Assembly (NCBI RefSeq): GCF_024722015.1
Contig: NZ_JANQBD010000009.1
Location: 1-64,000 of the forward strand
DNA from: Paenibacillus radicis (ex Xue et al. 2023)
GTDB lineage: Bacteria; Bacillota; Bacilli; Paenibacillales; NBRC-103111
DNA length: 64,000 nt
Reading direction: 5' to 3'
A program made the translations under genes and the position numbers. Every line of letters starts with the position of its first letter. The stretch's first letter is position 1. Positions 55,178 through 64,000 of the stretch are shown here, one piece after another. A model generated the notes under the pieces. That model worked only from the letters and a program-made list of their open reading frames with translations, did not search any database and was not told the origin of the DNA.

Positions 55178-56308
55178 ATGAGAAAACAAACCTTGTTCAG
55201 CACTATGCTGCTGATCATCCTGTCACTTATCGTAGCCGCATGCGGTTCAAGCCCTTCAACGGGTGGTGCGTCTTCCACGCCACAGCCTAAGGCAGAGAGC
55301 GCCGATCCGGCGAAGTCCTCGCAAGCTCCGGCAGCGAGTCCAGCTGCAGGCAAGGAGCAGGCTGTTAATATTTATACAGCGAGACACTACGAGGTGGATA
55401 GCGTATTATTCAACGCTTTTACGAAACAAACGGGGATTAAAGTTAATGAAATCAAAGGTACGGCCGAAGAGTTGGTTGAGCGGTTGAAGCGCGAAGGTAC
55501 GAGCTCAGAGGCTGACTTGTTTATTACTGTAGATGGAGGCGTGCTGAACTACGCCAAGCAGAACGGTGTACTTCAAGCGATCCAGTCTCCCGCTATTGAC
55601 AAGAACGTCCCCAAGCAGTGGCGCGATAAGGATAACAACTGGATTGGCATAGCAACCCGAGCTCGGGTTATCGTGTATGCTAAGGACCGGATTAAGCCGG
55701 AGCAATTGTCTACATATGAGGATCTGGCCACAGATAAGTGGAAAGGGAAGGTGTTGGCCCGCTCTTCAACCAGCTTGTATAACCAGTCACTTGTAGCTTC
55801 ATTCGTTGAACTTGATGGAGAAGCAAAAGCTGAAGCATGGGCCAAAGGTATTGCCGCTAATCTGGCTCGTAAGCCGGAAGGCGGAGACCGTGATCAAGCC
55901 AAGGCTATTGCAGCCAAAGTTGGCGATGTCGCGATTATGAACACCTATTATGTAGGTCAAATGCTGGCATCCAAGGATGCGGAAGAAGTGAAAGTGGCCC
56001 AGAACATTGGCGTCTTTTTCCCAAACCAAAACACGACTGGCACACATCTTAATATTAGCGGCGTAGGTCTGACCAAGAATGCCAAAAATAAAGACAACGC
56101 GATCAAGCTTATCGAATTTATGACTTCCAAAGAAGGCCAAACTCTTTTGACGCAAGGCAGCTTTGAGTTCCCGGTTAATGAAGCGGCGGATAAACCGGAG
56201 CTATTGAAAACTTGGGGAACCTTCAAATCCCAGCAAATTGATTTTGCCAAGCTTGGAGATCACAATAAAAAAGCGACTGAGCTTCTTAACAAGGCAGGCT
56301 GGAAGTAG
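55178..56308 (+). CDS. Ferric iron ABC transporter substrate-binding lipoprotein
   Basis: Extracytoplasmic iron receptor of the FutA/AfuA/IdiA type, 376 residues. It has a lipoprotein signal with lipobox VAAC and a Ser/Ala/Pro linker. The mature start AVNIYTARHYEVDSVLFNAF and the NTYYVGQML segment carry the tyrosines that coordinate ferric iron in this family. TRARVIVYAKDRI and LIEFMTSKEGQTLLTQG are family-typical. Two Fur-like sites lie upstream. It is followed after two bases by the permease and then the ATPase, giving a full importer. Confidence 0.93.
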   Translation: MRKQTLFSTMLLIILSLIVAACGSSPSTGGASSTPQPKAESADPAKSSQAPAASPAAGKEQAVNIYTARHYEVDSVLFNAFTKQTGIKVNEIKGTAEELVERLKREGTSSEADLFITVDGGVLNYAKQNGVLQAIQSPAIDKNVPKQWRDKDNNWIGIATRARVIVYAKDRIKPEQLSTYEDLATDKWKGKVLARSSTSLYNQSLVASFVELDGEAKAEAWAKGIAANLARKPEGGDRDQAKAIAAKVGDVAIMNTYYVGQMLASKDAEEVKVAQNIGVFFPNQNTTGTHLNISGVGLTKNAKNKDNAIKLIEFMTSKEGQTLLTQGSFEFPVNEAADKPELLKTWGTFKSQQIDFAKLGDHNKKATELLNKAGWK

Positions 56309-56310
56309 GC

Positions 56311-57963
56311 ATGGTTGTTTCCGCTTGGCTGCGTAATCTGAAGAGATTTAGTAACGGATGGAATTTATTAAGCGTAATAGGGGCCTTCGCGGCCCTTCTT
56401 CCGTCTTTATATATTGCGACTGGTCTTTTTCGTTCCCCTAATGAGAATTGGCAGCATATTAAGGACTATTTACTGCTGGATTATGCTTTGCAATCCTTAT
56501 GGCTTGTGCTAGGAACAGCAGCCTGTACCGTGTTGGTTGGTGTAACGCTTGCCTGGTTAATAGCTGCCTATGAGTTCCCGCTGAGACGTTTTTTCACATG
56601 GGCTTTTGTGCTGCCGCTGGCTATTCCGCCGTACATTGCAGCTTACACCTATGCTAATATGTTGGGTTATACAGGCAGTGTTCAAATTTTTATGCGCAAT
56701 GTTCTGGGTTGGAATCTGAATCAAGCCTATTTCGACATCATGTCGATGAAGGGTGCTATTGTTATTTTCAGCTTGTTTTTATTTCCTTATGTGTATCTGA
56801 TCACGAAAACGTTTCTGGAGAGGCAAAGTGCCTCTTTCATTGAAAATGCCAGATTATTAGGCAAAAATCCGCTGTATATTTTTTTCAGGGTCGTATTGCC
56901 GCTGTCTCAGGCCGCGATTATCGGGGGAGTAAGTCTGGTCGCCTTTGAAGTATTGAATGATTTTGGGGTTACCAAGTACTTCGGGATTCAGTCTTTTACT
57001 ACCGCTATTTTTCAGACCTGGTTTGGCATGTATGATGTAGAATCGGCGATGCGGTTGGCTGCACTGCTTATGAGCTTTATTGTCGGCTTATTCATAATCG
57101 AAAGAGTTCTCCGCAAACGGAAACGATATCATGCTTCGACAAGCAGGACTCGTCCTCTTAGCCGAAGGACGCTGCGCGGTATTCCTGCTCTTATGGCTAT
57201 TCTCTTCAGCGGTCTTATTGTTTCGTTGTCCTTTCTGGTTCCAGTCCTTCAGCTGATTGTATGGGCGACATGGACGTATAAGGAGGTTATGAGTGCCCAA
57301 TTCATGGGGCTGCTCACCAATACCCTTTTTATATCGCTGGTTTCGATCATTGTATTGATGCTTTTTGCTGTTATTGTGGCTAACGTATGCCGCTATCAGC
57401 GCTCTGCTTTTACACTTATATTGTCCAAACTTATTTCCTCTGGGTATGCGATTCCAGGTGCCGTTCTCTCGATCGGGGTGCTCGCGGTGTTCATCTCAAT
57501 GGATAACCGGCTTGGCGGAGTTTATGAGAAGCTCGGTTGGGGAGCCGGCAAGCTGGTGCTCAGTATGTCCTTACTCATGCTCATCTTCGCATATGTGATC
57601 CGGTTTTTGGCCGTTGGTTTCAACTCTGTGGAGGCGGGGTTCGATAAGATCGGAAACCGCTACACGGAAGCATCCCGGCTGCTGGGATTGGGGTTTACGA
57701 AAACCTTTTTCAAGGTTGATTTGCCTTTGATCAAGGGCGCTGTGTTCACAGGCTGTATTTTGGCTTTTATGGAAATTGTCAAAGAGCTGCCTCTTACTCT
57801 GCTTCTTCGGCCTTTTAATTTTGACACATTAGCCACAAAAGCCTACCAATACGCCAGTGACGAACAAATTCACCAAGCCTCCATTCCATCCTTATTCATT
57901 ATAGCCGTCGGTATGATCTCGGTTTATTTCTATTACTGGTTAGGAGAGAGAAATTCAGAATGA
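56311..57963 (+). CDS. Ferric iron ABC transporter permease (FbpB-like)
   Basis: Fused double permease of 550 residues with about twelve helices. Two EAA loops are present, ENARLLGKNPLYIFFRVVLP and EASRLLGLGFTKTFFKVDLP. It matches FbpB/AfuB proteins in length. The start ATG is two bases after the binding-protein stop, and the stop overlaps the ATPase start by four bases, so translation is coupled through the operon. Confidence 0.93.
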   Translation: MVVSAWLRNLKRFSNGWNLLSVIGAFAALLPSLYIATGLFRSPNENWQHIKDYLLLDYALQSLWLVLGTAACTVLVGVTLAWLIAAYEFPLRRFFTWAFVLPLAIPPYIAAYTYANMLGYTGSVQIFMRNVLGWNLNQAYFDIMSMKGAIVIFSLFLFPYVYLITKTFLERQSASFIENARLLGKNPLYIFFRVVLPLSQAAIIGGVSLVAFEVLNDFGVTKYFGIQSFTTAIFQTWFGMYDVESAMRLAALLMSFIVGLFIIERVLRKRKRYHASTSRTRPLSRRTLRGIPALMAILFSGLIVSLSFLVPVLQLIVWATWTYKEVMSAQFMGLLTNTLFISLVSIIVLMLFAVIVANVCRYQRSAFTLILSKLISSGYAIPGAVLSIGVLAVFISMDNRLGGVYEKLGWGAGKLVLSMSLLMLIFAYVIRFLAVGFNSVEAGFDKIGNRYTEASRLLGLGFTKTFFKVDLPLIKGAVFTGCILAFMEIVKELPLTLLLRPFNFDTLATKAYQYASDEQIHQASIPSLFIIAVGMISVYFYYWLGERNSE

Positions 57964-58616
57964 CTTTTTTTGAAATGAATGCTGTCTCTTTTCACTATGT
58001 CAAAGGCAATGAGAGTGTGCTTGATGATTTCTCTATGCACTTGGAGCAAGGCGAGGTGGTTGGTATCCTCGGTCAAAGCGGTTGCGGGAAAAGCACTCTG
58101 CTTAGGCTTATATCCGGGCTGGAGGTACCCTCCTCAGGAAGCATTGTGATCGATGGTAAAACAATGGTAAGCGAACGGTTATTCGTCCAACCTGAAGCCC
58201 GCGGCGTCGGGATGGTTTTTCAGGAATATGCCCTATTTCCCCATTTAACTGTAGAGCAAAATATTATGTTCGGGCTGCACCGTTTATCCAGAGCCGAACG
58301 CAAGCAGCGGCTGCAGGCAATGCTAGAGCTTGTACACCTGGAGAGCTATGGGAAACGGTATCCGCACGAGCTTAGCGGAGGGCAGCAGCAGCGTGTTGCT
58401 TTTGCCCGTGCTTTGGCGCCGGAACCAGCTATACTCCTCATGGATGAGCCTTTCAGTAATTTAGACGCCGGACTGAAGGGGAAAATTCGGGAGGAGCTGC
58501 GCCAATTACTGCGAACCGCCAACATGACCTCGATTCTCGTCACCCATGATAAGGAAGATGCGGTTGCCATATGTGATCGGATTGTTCATATGACTAACGC
58601 AGAATTAGCGTCCTAG
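57960..58616 (+). CDS. ABC transporter ATP-binding protein (iron importer)
   Basis: Energises the importer. The 218-residue protein has Walker A GQSGCGKSTLL, the Q-loop MVFQEYALFPHLT, signature LSGGQQQR, Walker B AILLMDEPFSNLD and the H-loop LVTHDKEDA. It contains only the ATPase domain; FbpC-type proteins usually carry a further 100-130-residue regulatory domain, which is missing here. The frame ends cleanly, so this is a short form rather than a visible frameshift. Confidence 0.93.
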   Translation: MTFFEMNAVSFHYVKGNESVLDDFSMHLEQGEVVGILGQSGCGKSTLLRLISGLEVPSSGSIVIDGKTMVSERLFVQPEARGVGMVFQEYALFPHLTVEQNIMFGLHRLSRAERKQRLQAMLELVHLESYGKRYPHELSGGQQQRVAFARALAPEPAILLMDEPFSNLDAGLKGKIREELRQLLRTANMTSILVTHDKEDAVAICDRIVHMTNAELAS

Positions 58617-58659
58617 CCTTGGTTCGTGTCGGGTGTGCTGTTTACTTAGTAAAGTTCAA

Positions 58660-59343
58660 GGGGCTGTCCCAAAAGTCATTTGAGACAACCCCTCCACCAT
58701 TTTATCCTGAATAGATGGTTGCAAAAGAGCCCTCAATTCCACTTTCATAGTTGAAGGCTTTTTTGCATATTCTTGTGTATTCTTAGTGATGAATAAGATG
58801 AGGTCGCTTTCCAGCGCGTACTCAACGCGGGTATCGGGTTCGTGTTTCATGGTTCGGTTACGGCATTGCATGGCAGTCTGGCGCACTCCGAGCAATTATC
58901 AGGAAAATGTCAAGTTAGTTACTCCGAAAATAGCGTTCCAAGTCTTATAGCTGGAATTCCTCATGCTAATTCTACGTATTTTGGCTGATATCCACCATTT
59001 CACCTCTATTAGAGTTAGTTTTTCCAGTTAGTTTGATTTCAGGTGATATCCACGCTGGATTAGCGTTACAATTTCCATCTATTTTCTTTCCTTCCGCAGC
59101 GGCCCCGACAAATCATGGTCTCCTCTAGATTGAAAGCAGCCTTTGAACATCGCTTCTCGCCCCATCACTTAAGTAACATCCAAAAAGCGGCCGGACTCAT
59201 TTTTGGATTTTCGAATCCCCACTCTGATGGGAATTTCCCTACAAAAAAGACGCTTCCATTTCCGCTTACATGGTGGTTTTGGAGGCGTCTTTGTACATAG
59301 TTTGGGACTGATTCATTCACTGATACCCTTTTGGGACAGCCTC
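58660..59343. mobile_element. Non-autonomous IS-like element with 16-bp terminal inverted repeats
   Basis: The ends are GGGGCTGTCCCAAAAG (58660-58675) and, inverted, GAGGCTGTCCCAAAAG (59343-59328), with one mismatch. The 684 bases between hold no transposase; a short reverse frame (58656-58895, 79 codons) crosses the left end and is not recognised. The terminal sequence resembles ends of IS1182-type elements as I recall them. The stretch 58617-59370 is otherwise without genes. It may be a MITE or an internally deleted IS. Confidence 0.65.
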
Positions 59344-59370
59344 TTTTGGCGTATAGGGCCTGAGTAATCA

Positions 59371-59556
59371 TTATTCTTCACTATACAAGGTCAACAAAGT
59401 GGGCAGGATCAGGGTTAGGCATGCAAGGACTGCAATTCCGACCGCTCCCCTATAGTTTCTCTGCCGCCACAGTTGCGGGGCGAGGCTTCCGACATAAACG
59501 CTGGACCAAAGGGAAATGGCAGCTAATATTCCAAACTTTGCTATTTGTTGAATCAT
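59371..59556 (-). CDS. Two-helix small membrane protein, putative germinant-receptor D subunit
   Basis: A 61-residue protein with two hydrophobic helices, FGILAAISLWSSVYVGSLA and GAVGIAVLACLTLILPTLL, joined by the basic loop PQLWRQRNYRG. Its start overlaps the stop of the GerKC-like gene by four bases, so it is the fourth gene of the receptor operon. Known GerA-family D subunits are small proteins with two membrane helices encoded in or beside such operons and they tune germination. The identification rests on size, topology and location. Confidence 0.65.
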   Translation of the reverse strand: MIQQIAKFGILAAISLWSSVYVGSLAPQLWRQRNYRGAVGIAVLACLTLILPTLLTLYSEE

Positions 59557-60845
59557 TGCATTTTATCCCCCTCGATAGCGGGTCCAACTTGATCACCATG
59601 GCGGCGCATTTTAAAGCTGATTTCCACGTTATAATCAATATCCTTCATATGATCTTTCCACTTAAAAGCATACCATTCCTTTAGTGTGGAAAAAGTTGAT
59701 TTGAGACGGTTGTTGATGCTGAAACAATCGACTTGCCATTGATGAAGCGTCTTGTTGAGCAGCTTGATCGACTCGGAATGAAGCTGATTTTGTATGGATT
59801 GTTCGAGTTTTTTTGTGTTTTCCGGATTTGTATAGTCAACAACTGTTTGAACACCGATCAAATCTCCTTCCATTTTAACGCTAAAGGTTACAGTGACTTT
59901 GTCATTCTTTCGGGTTACTTTCATCTGAGCTTTTTTTTGAGCTCTCATATTGATGGTAAGATTCAGTTTGCTTTCTGAAGGATCCCGGAACCCCCACGTC
60001 GTTCCAAAAAATTCACCGCGAAGTACATTTAAAATCTTTGTTTCCTCGCCGGTAAGAAACCCTGCCAGAGTACCGTCCTGATAAATGGCACTGCCAAAAA
60101 ACTCGACAGGAACCTCTCCGGATCTTCGTAAACTCCCTGCGATTTGTTTACCTACTAACGGCTGCTTGGTTTTGGAGTCAGAATGTTCGTTCTCTGTGGA
60201 CAACTGGGCAGTAACCTTTTTTATATCAGGTCTGGGTGCAGCCAAGATGGTTGTGGCGCCGGTTCCGACGTTTTCAATATCCATGATAAAGTCGTGGAAC
60301 CGGGAGTTCATCGGTACGATGCCTCCCATATTATGGGGGTCTAATTCCAGTTCAAACCATAAGTTGATATCTTTCTCTGTGGTTGGTTGAATGTGCTGGA
60401 TAAAGGTTTCCGCTTTCCCGCGCGTCGTAATAACATTTACAGTTCGCCGAAATTCACGATTGCGTACAACCTCTCCCAATATAGGCATCACTCCCTTACG
60501 GGCCATACCTTCACCCAAAATAAACGCTTTGGAATGGATAAGGGTTAACCTGCGGGCAACAAAGCTTTGGCTTGCAAGCAGCGCGGTAGCAATATCCGAG
60601 CTCTGCTCGGAATGTACAGAAACGATTTTTTTCTGGCTATCATTTGAGCTTTGTCCTCCGCCGTTCGTTTTGGGAACGGCAATGGCGAAAGTGAATATAT
60701 AATCATTTTTGGGACCAGAATCAACCCCAACGGCAATGATAAAAGCCATATTTTCAGGATCCAGCCGATCCCAGCAGCCAGTCAGCAGAGGCAGCGACAC
60801 TAGGAGAGCCAATAAAGCTCGGGAAGTACGGATGAACAGGCTCAC
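59553..60845 (-). CDS. Spore germination protein, GerAC/GerKC-family C subunit
   Basis: Lipoprotein subunit of a GerA-type receptor in the spore inner membrane, 430 residues. A GTG at 60845 overlaps the upstream TGA (GTGA) and follows GGAGG at five bases. The product then begins with a lipoprotein signal ending in LLTGCWDR, the family hallmark. Other family stretches are ENMAFIIAVGVDSGP and a C-terminal VEISFKMRRHGDQVGP. The open frame runs upstream to 61706 inside the B-subunit gene, but that long extension is not protein-like and hides the signal peptide. Confidence 0.93.
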   Translation of the reverse strand: MSLFIRTSRALLALLVSLPLLTGCWDRLDPENMAFIIAVGVDSGPKNDYIFTFAIAVPKTNGGGQSSNDSQKKIVSVHSEQSSDIATALLASQSFVARRLTLIHSKAFILGEGMARKGVMPILGEVVRNREFRRTVNVITTRGKAETFIQHIQPTTEKDINLWFELELDPHNMGGIVPMNSRFHDFIMDIENVGTGATTILAAPRPDIKKVTAQLSTENEHSDSKTKQPLVGKQIAGSLRRSGEVPVEFFGSAIYQDGTLAGFLTGEETKILNVLRGEFFGTTWGFRDPSESKLNLTINMRAQKKAQMKVTRKNDKVTVTFSVKMEGDLIGVQTVVDYTNPENTKKLEQSIQNQLHSESIKLLNKTLHQWQVDCFSINNRLKSTFSTLKEWYAFKWKDHMKDIDYNVEISFKMRRHGDQVGPAIEGDKMQ

Positions 60846-61936
60846 GGTTGCCTCCACTTTCTGCGCACAGTTCCTGCGAGCCATGTCGCCATCGGAAGGC
60901 ATACAGAAATGAGGGAACCATAGGTTCGCAGAATATCCCGATCCCACGCGACTGCAGCCATCTCGCTGGCTGGTAATAACGCGAAGCTGTATATGATAAT
61001 GGAGAGTGGAATGATCAGAGGCTGAGTTCTGGGCAACCTCAGCATTTGCGATAAAGTAGACGCACAGCAATATATGGCTATGGAGAGCTTGATTACGGCA
61101 CATAAAAGCCAAACGATCAGGAAAAGGCTCTCCACTCGTTGAATCCATCGCCCAAAAATAATAATCCGGCTGATTTCGAACATCGGAACATTTAACCGTG
61201 TAGCGGTCGGGTAGGGAACTACGTAAAGATAGACGATGGTTGTACTGAACAGGACTATGGAGCTGATTGCCATGCACCACCAAGCCGCTTTTCCCCACTC
61301 TTCCGTTTTCCGCATTCTGGGGACGAGGAAGCCGAGTACAAGCAGCTCTGAAAATAAGGAGCTCTTCACAATTCCCATTGTAAGAACATGGGTTCTGCCG
61401 GTGCCCCAAAAAGGTGATAACGCATTCGGCTCCGAATGGGTCATTAATCCGCCGACAAGTGTTATGAACACGCTTGCAATGATTAAACCGATGGTTAACC
61501 AGCATAGCCGTCCCATAGCTTCGATACCTGAATAAGCCACTATGGCGGCAGTAATAAGCAGGGAAAGCAAGATAACTTTTAACGGGGTTCTTAACAAAAT
61601 ATCTGAAGTCAACAGCTCCGAGAACTCGCGAAGCACGGTAAACGTGATGATGAAGAAAAGGCTGAAATAAGCCAGATTCACCATGCTGCCCAAATAGGGT
61701 CCCCATATCTCTTCAGTCGCAGTAATGAGTGTTGAGCCCTGTGTTCCGTTCCTGAGGACTCCTCTCACTCCCCACCAGATCAACGGACAGAGCAATCCGG
61801 CTATGAGAATGATGATCCAAGCAGCTGTGCCCCCATTATCTGTCAACAACCGCTGCAAAGGAAGGAATATCTTCGTAATGATAAAAATTATTCCTATGGA
61901 GGCCACTTCACGAACCCCGATGTGATGCGTTCTCAC
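60842..61936 (-). CDS. Spore germination protein, GerAB/GerKB-family B subunit (amino-acid-permease-like)
   Basis: Integral membrane subunit of 364 residues with about ten helices, believed to hold the germinant-binding site in the APC-transporter fold. It begins with the GTG at 61936 (MRTHHIGVREVASIGIIFII), which follows GAGGAGG, and overlaps the stop of the A gene (GTGA). It ends with the basic tail RRKWRQP. Germinant specificity cannot be read from sequence. Confidence 0.93.
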   Translation of the reverse strand: MRTHHIGVREVASIGIIFIITKIFLPLQRLLTDNGGTAAWIIILIAGLLCPLIWWGVRGVLRNGTQGSTLITATEEIWGPYLGSMVNLAYFSLFFIITFTVLREFSELLTSDILLRTPLKVILLSLLITAAIVAYSGIEAMGRLCWLTIGLIIASVFITLVGGLMTHSEPNALSPFWGTGRTHVLTMGIVKSSLFSELLVLGFLVPRMRKTEEWGKAAWWCMAISSIVLFSTTIVYLYVVPYPTATRLNVPMFEISRIIIFGRWIQRVESLFLIVWLLCAVIKLSIAIYCCASTLSQMLRLPRTQPLIIPLSIIIYSFALLPASEMAAVAWDRDILRTYGSLISVCLPMATWLAGTVRRKWRQP

Positions 61937-63603
61937 TTTTTCGCCTCCTCTTGTTGGTTGAATGGGGGGGTCATTTTTTCATTGTCGCTTGGCATCTTCT
62001 TCTTTCTTTGGGGGTGAATCGAAAAAGGTCGATATTTCTGTTTTAGAATCGGTCCTCTTATGATCGTATCGCTGCTTTGGTGATATGGGGTAATGGGGGA
62101 TAAGATCGGTACACCCAAAGATTTGTTGGCGACCCATTGAGATAAGAATATAATTGACACTAAGACAATCCCGATCAGACCGAGAAAAGAAGCGCTAATC
62201 AAGTAAACAAAACGGAGAATCCGTGTTGCAAACTGCATGTTGTAGTTGGGAATCGTATAAGAAGCCAAAGCCGTAGTGGCCGTGATAATGACCACGATAG
62301 GGCTTACAATGTTGGCTTGAACGGCAGCCTGGCCCAGAATTAACGCTCCAACGATTCCGATAGTAGGACCGATGACGCTCGGTATCCGGATGCCAGCCTC
62401 ACGAATTAGTTCAAACATGGACTCCAGCATTAAAGCCTCCGCCGCTACAGGAAGAGGCACAGCTTCACGAGTACCAGCAATGGCGAGAATGAGCGTTGTT
62501 GGAATCATTTCCTGATGATAATTGGCGATCCCGACATAAAGGGCGGGCAGGTACATCGACAAAAAGAACCCGAATGTTCGGATGATACGAAGAAAGGTGC
62601 TGTAAGGCCATCTTAAATTAGCGTCTTCCGCTGTTTGCAGGAAGAGAGGAAAATGAGCAGGAACGATCAGTCCATAGGGGGAGTTGTTCACGATGATGCC
62701 GATATAGCCCTCCGCAATTTGAGCTGCAAACCGATCGGGTCGTTCTGTGCTCAAAACAGTTGGATATATGGAATTGGGTTGCTCCTCGATCAATTGCTCG
62801 ATCATTCCGCTATCGCCAATATAATCGATTTGGATGGCTGCTATACGCTTACGAACTTCACCGACAAGCTCGGTATTGGCAATCGATTTTAAATAAACGA
62901 CAGCAATCTCCGTCCGAGACAGAACTCCTACATATCCCGATTCGAATATAAGATCGGGTGTGAGAAGCCTGCGTCTAATCATAGACAGGTTCGTTTGGAT
63001 ATCCTCCGTAAAGCCCTCTTGTGAACCTCTAACCACGGTTTCGGTTTTGGGACTATCGATGGCTCTTTTCTCCCATCCTTTAACATCAACCATCACCGCT
63101 GTGTCTAAACCGTCCACTAGTACGGCTGCCGAACCGATCAAAATATCGTTTACGATATTCTGGAACTTATCATTTGCGCATACCTGACCTTCCGTTAAGA
63201 TTTCCTCCATAAGCGTATCGGCATCCAGCAATATATCGTCCGATATACTCATCGAAATCAATGGCACGAGTACGGTTCGATTCAAATGCTCCCAATCAAC
63301 TTGCGAGTTAAGGTAGACTACGGCACCTTGTAAAGACGAGTGACCGATCAAAAACTGACGGATGATGAGTCCGCTGTTTTGAGGATACGAAAAATGCTGT
63401 TTGAGCCACTCAATATTGGTATTAAGCTGGGGCGATATAAGGCCGTGGTCCTCAATTAGAGTATCAATCTGTGGCATGCTTTCGGATCCTTCAACTGAAG
63501 TTCTATCAATGAGTTTTTCCTCCCAATGCCCCAAGGAAAAAGTTTGCTTGTCCGTTGACAAATCCGCAACAAAATATTTCTTGAGTGCACTCCAATTACC
63601 CAT
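61933..63603 (-). CDS. Spore germination protein, GerAA/GerKA-family A subunit
   Basis: First gene of the receptor operon, 556 residues. The N-terminal cytoplasmic domain (about residues 1-300) has family stretches FLIGHSSLQGAVVYLNSQVD and SPKTETVVRGSQEGFTEDIQ. The membrane domain of four to six helices has FLSMYLPALYVGIANYHQEM and REAVPLPVAAEALMLESMFE. The ATG follows AAGGAGA. The genes A, B, C and the small D-like gene overlap each other by four bases. Such operons are read by sigma-G in the forespore; the upstream 160 bases are AT-rich, but I could not fix a confident sigma-G promoter. Confidence 0.94.
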   Translation of the reverse strand: MGNWSALKKYFVADLSTDKQTFSLGHWEEKLIDRTSVEGSESMPQIDTLIEDHGLISPQLNTNIEWLKQHFSYPQNSGLIIRQFLIGHSSLQGAVVYLNSQVDWEHLNRTVLVPLISMSISDDILLDADTLMEEILTEGQVCANDKFQNIVNDILIGSAAVLVDGLDTAVMVDVKGWEKRAIDSPKTETVVRGSQEGFTEDIQTNLSMIRRRLLTPDLIFESGYVGVLSRTEIAVVYLKSIANTELVGEVRKRIAAIQIDYIGDSGMIEQLIEEQPNSIYPTVLSTERPDRFAAQIAEGYIGIIVNNSPYGLIVPAHFPLFLQTAEDANLRWPYSTFLRIIRTFGFFLSMYLPALYVGIANYHQEMIPTTLILAIAGTREAVPLPVAAEALMLESMFELIREAGIRIPSVIGPTIGIVGALILGQAAVQANIVSPIVVIITATTALASYTIPNYNMQFATRILRFVYLISASFLGLIGIVLVSIIFLSQWVANKSLGVPILSPITPYHQSSDTIIRGPILKQKYRPFSIHPQRKKKMPSDNEKMTPPFNQQEEAKK

Positions 63604-63769
63604 TGGTTCAATCTCCTTAGATGCGAGCTTTCAAAAAACAGTTGTATAATATTGCTATATTTATATTGAGCATAGTGTTTACCGTTGCAGAATTTTTATT
63701 CTACATTTAAGGAAAAGGGCATGGTTTAGCAAACGCAATTGTTGATGATGCAATAGGTTTGGACATGGC

Positions 63770-63793
63770 AAAAGCCACCCCGTAGGATGGCTT
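63770..63793 (-). terminator. Terminator of the edge gene
   Basis: On the reverse strand AAGCCATCC pairs with GGGTGGCTT (one mismatch) around TACG and is followed by TTTGCC. It lies about 70 bases after the stop of the partial gene at the window end. Confidence 0.5.
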
Positions 63794-63861
63794 GACTGGA
63801 TAAAGAATGGCTCGCTGAACGGCCTTAAATAAGGTTGTGGGTTTCGCATCGTACCGTATCG

Positions 63862-64000
63862 CTATTTGCTCGCAAAAATCCGCATAGACGAGCGATCCGC
63901 TCCATAATTGAACTGGATCTCTTTAAAGCTGGCAGCGGTGAGCATCAGCTCAAATTCATTCTGATAGAACCATCGGAGACGAATAGTATCCTCATGCGTT
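63862..64000 (-). CDS. SAM-dependent methyltransferase, C-terminal end (partial)
   Basis: The last 45 codons of a gene that runs in from beyond the window on the reverse strand and ends in TAG at 63864-63862. The peptide includes LRWFYQNEFELMLTAASFKE, followed by IQFNYGADRS. This resembles the C-terminus of class I methyltransferases (the strand-helix pair after a -GF- turn), where the segment TAAGF-E-I is common. The substrate is unknown. It is too short for firm naming. Confidence 0.6.
   Translation of the reverse strand, partial: THEDTIRLRWFYQNEFELMLTAASFKEIQFNYGADRSSMRIFASK

Noticed and set aside
58656-58895. 79-codon reverse ORF at the left end of the IS-like element as a transposase fragment
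   Set aside because: It crosses the terminal repeat and shows no recognisable transposase motif; it is kept only as a note within the element.
60846-61706. Long N-terminal extension of the germination C subunit
   Set aside because: It lies in another frame of the B-subunit gene, has no hydrophobic pattern of its own and would hide the lipoprotein signal; the GTG at 60845 is well placed.

Overview
The window looks like chromosomal DNA of an endospore-forming, low-to-mid GC Firmicute, most probably a Paenibacillus or close relative. Direct support: strong AGGAGG ribosome binding sites with frequent GTG/TTG starts, a small acid-soluble spore protein gene (sspP type), a GerA-family germinant receptor operon, several CUT1 sugar ABC importers without their own ATPase, a YesMN-type two-component pair, and the order rRNA - guaB - dacA - pdxST - serS - tRNA-Ser. 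The genus is inferred from this style, not from a search.

Layout. 1-6.6 kb: end of an rRNA operon (23S 3' end, 5S), then guaB, dacA, pdxS-pdxT-serS and tRNA-Ser. 6.7-13.2 kb: three small genes including sspP, a HelD-type RNA polymerase recycling helicase, methionine aminopeptidase and a chemotaxis receptor. 13.2-26.0 kb: a LacI-controlled catabolic operon for an amino-sugar-like compound: binding protein, Gfo/Idh/MocA dehydrogenase, DegT aminotransferase, TIM-barrel isomerase/epimerase, the LacI regulator, a NagB-like deaminase, two permeases, an AGE-family epimerase, a neutral-ceramidase-family protein and a NagA-like deacetylase. Its leader has two promoters, a cre-like site and three near-identical palindromic operators. 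26.1-32.9 kb: a reverse-strand operon of YesM-type sensor, YesN-type regulator, lipoprotein binding protein and two permeases, with a tandem 118-bp hairpin repeat and a terminator between the binding-protein gene and the permeases. 33.2-33.8 kb: an MgtC-family membrane protein.

34.0-49.4 kb: a genomic island of about 15.4 kb inserted in tRNA-Arg(CCT). The intact tRNA is at the left edge, and a perfect 50-bp copy of its 3' part lies at the right edge (attL/attR). The island carries an AraC regulator, an Lpl-type oligosaccharide ABC importer, four sulfatases without signal peptides, a DUF3604 protein and one secreted GH5 glycosidase. This composition suggests outside cleavage, import, and intracellular desulfation of a sulfated glycan. 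No integrase and no sulfatase-maturing enzyme is visible.

49.4-64.0 kb: backbone again. It holds a decayed partial copy of an ECF sigma/anti-sigma locus next to the intact locus, a two-component system and a ferric-iron ABC importer that both lie behind Fur-box-like sites, a 0.7-kb non-coding element with IS-like terminal inverted repeats, a germinant receptor operon (A-B-C plus a two-helix small protein resembling a D subunit), and the 3' end of a probable SAM-dependent methyltransferase at the window edge.

The two most interesting systems are the tRNA-borne sulfatase island and the LacI-controlled operon with an unusual enzyme set, including divergent NagA/NagB/ceramidase-like proteins and no sugar kinase.
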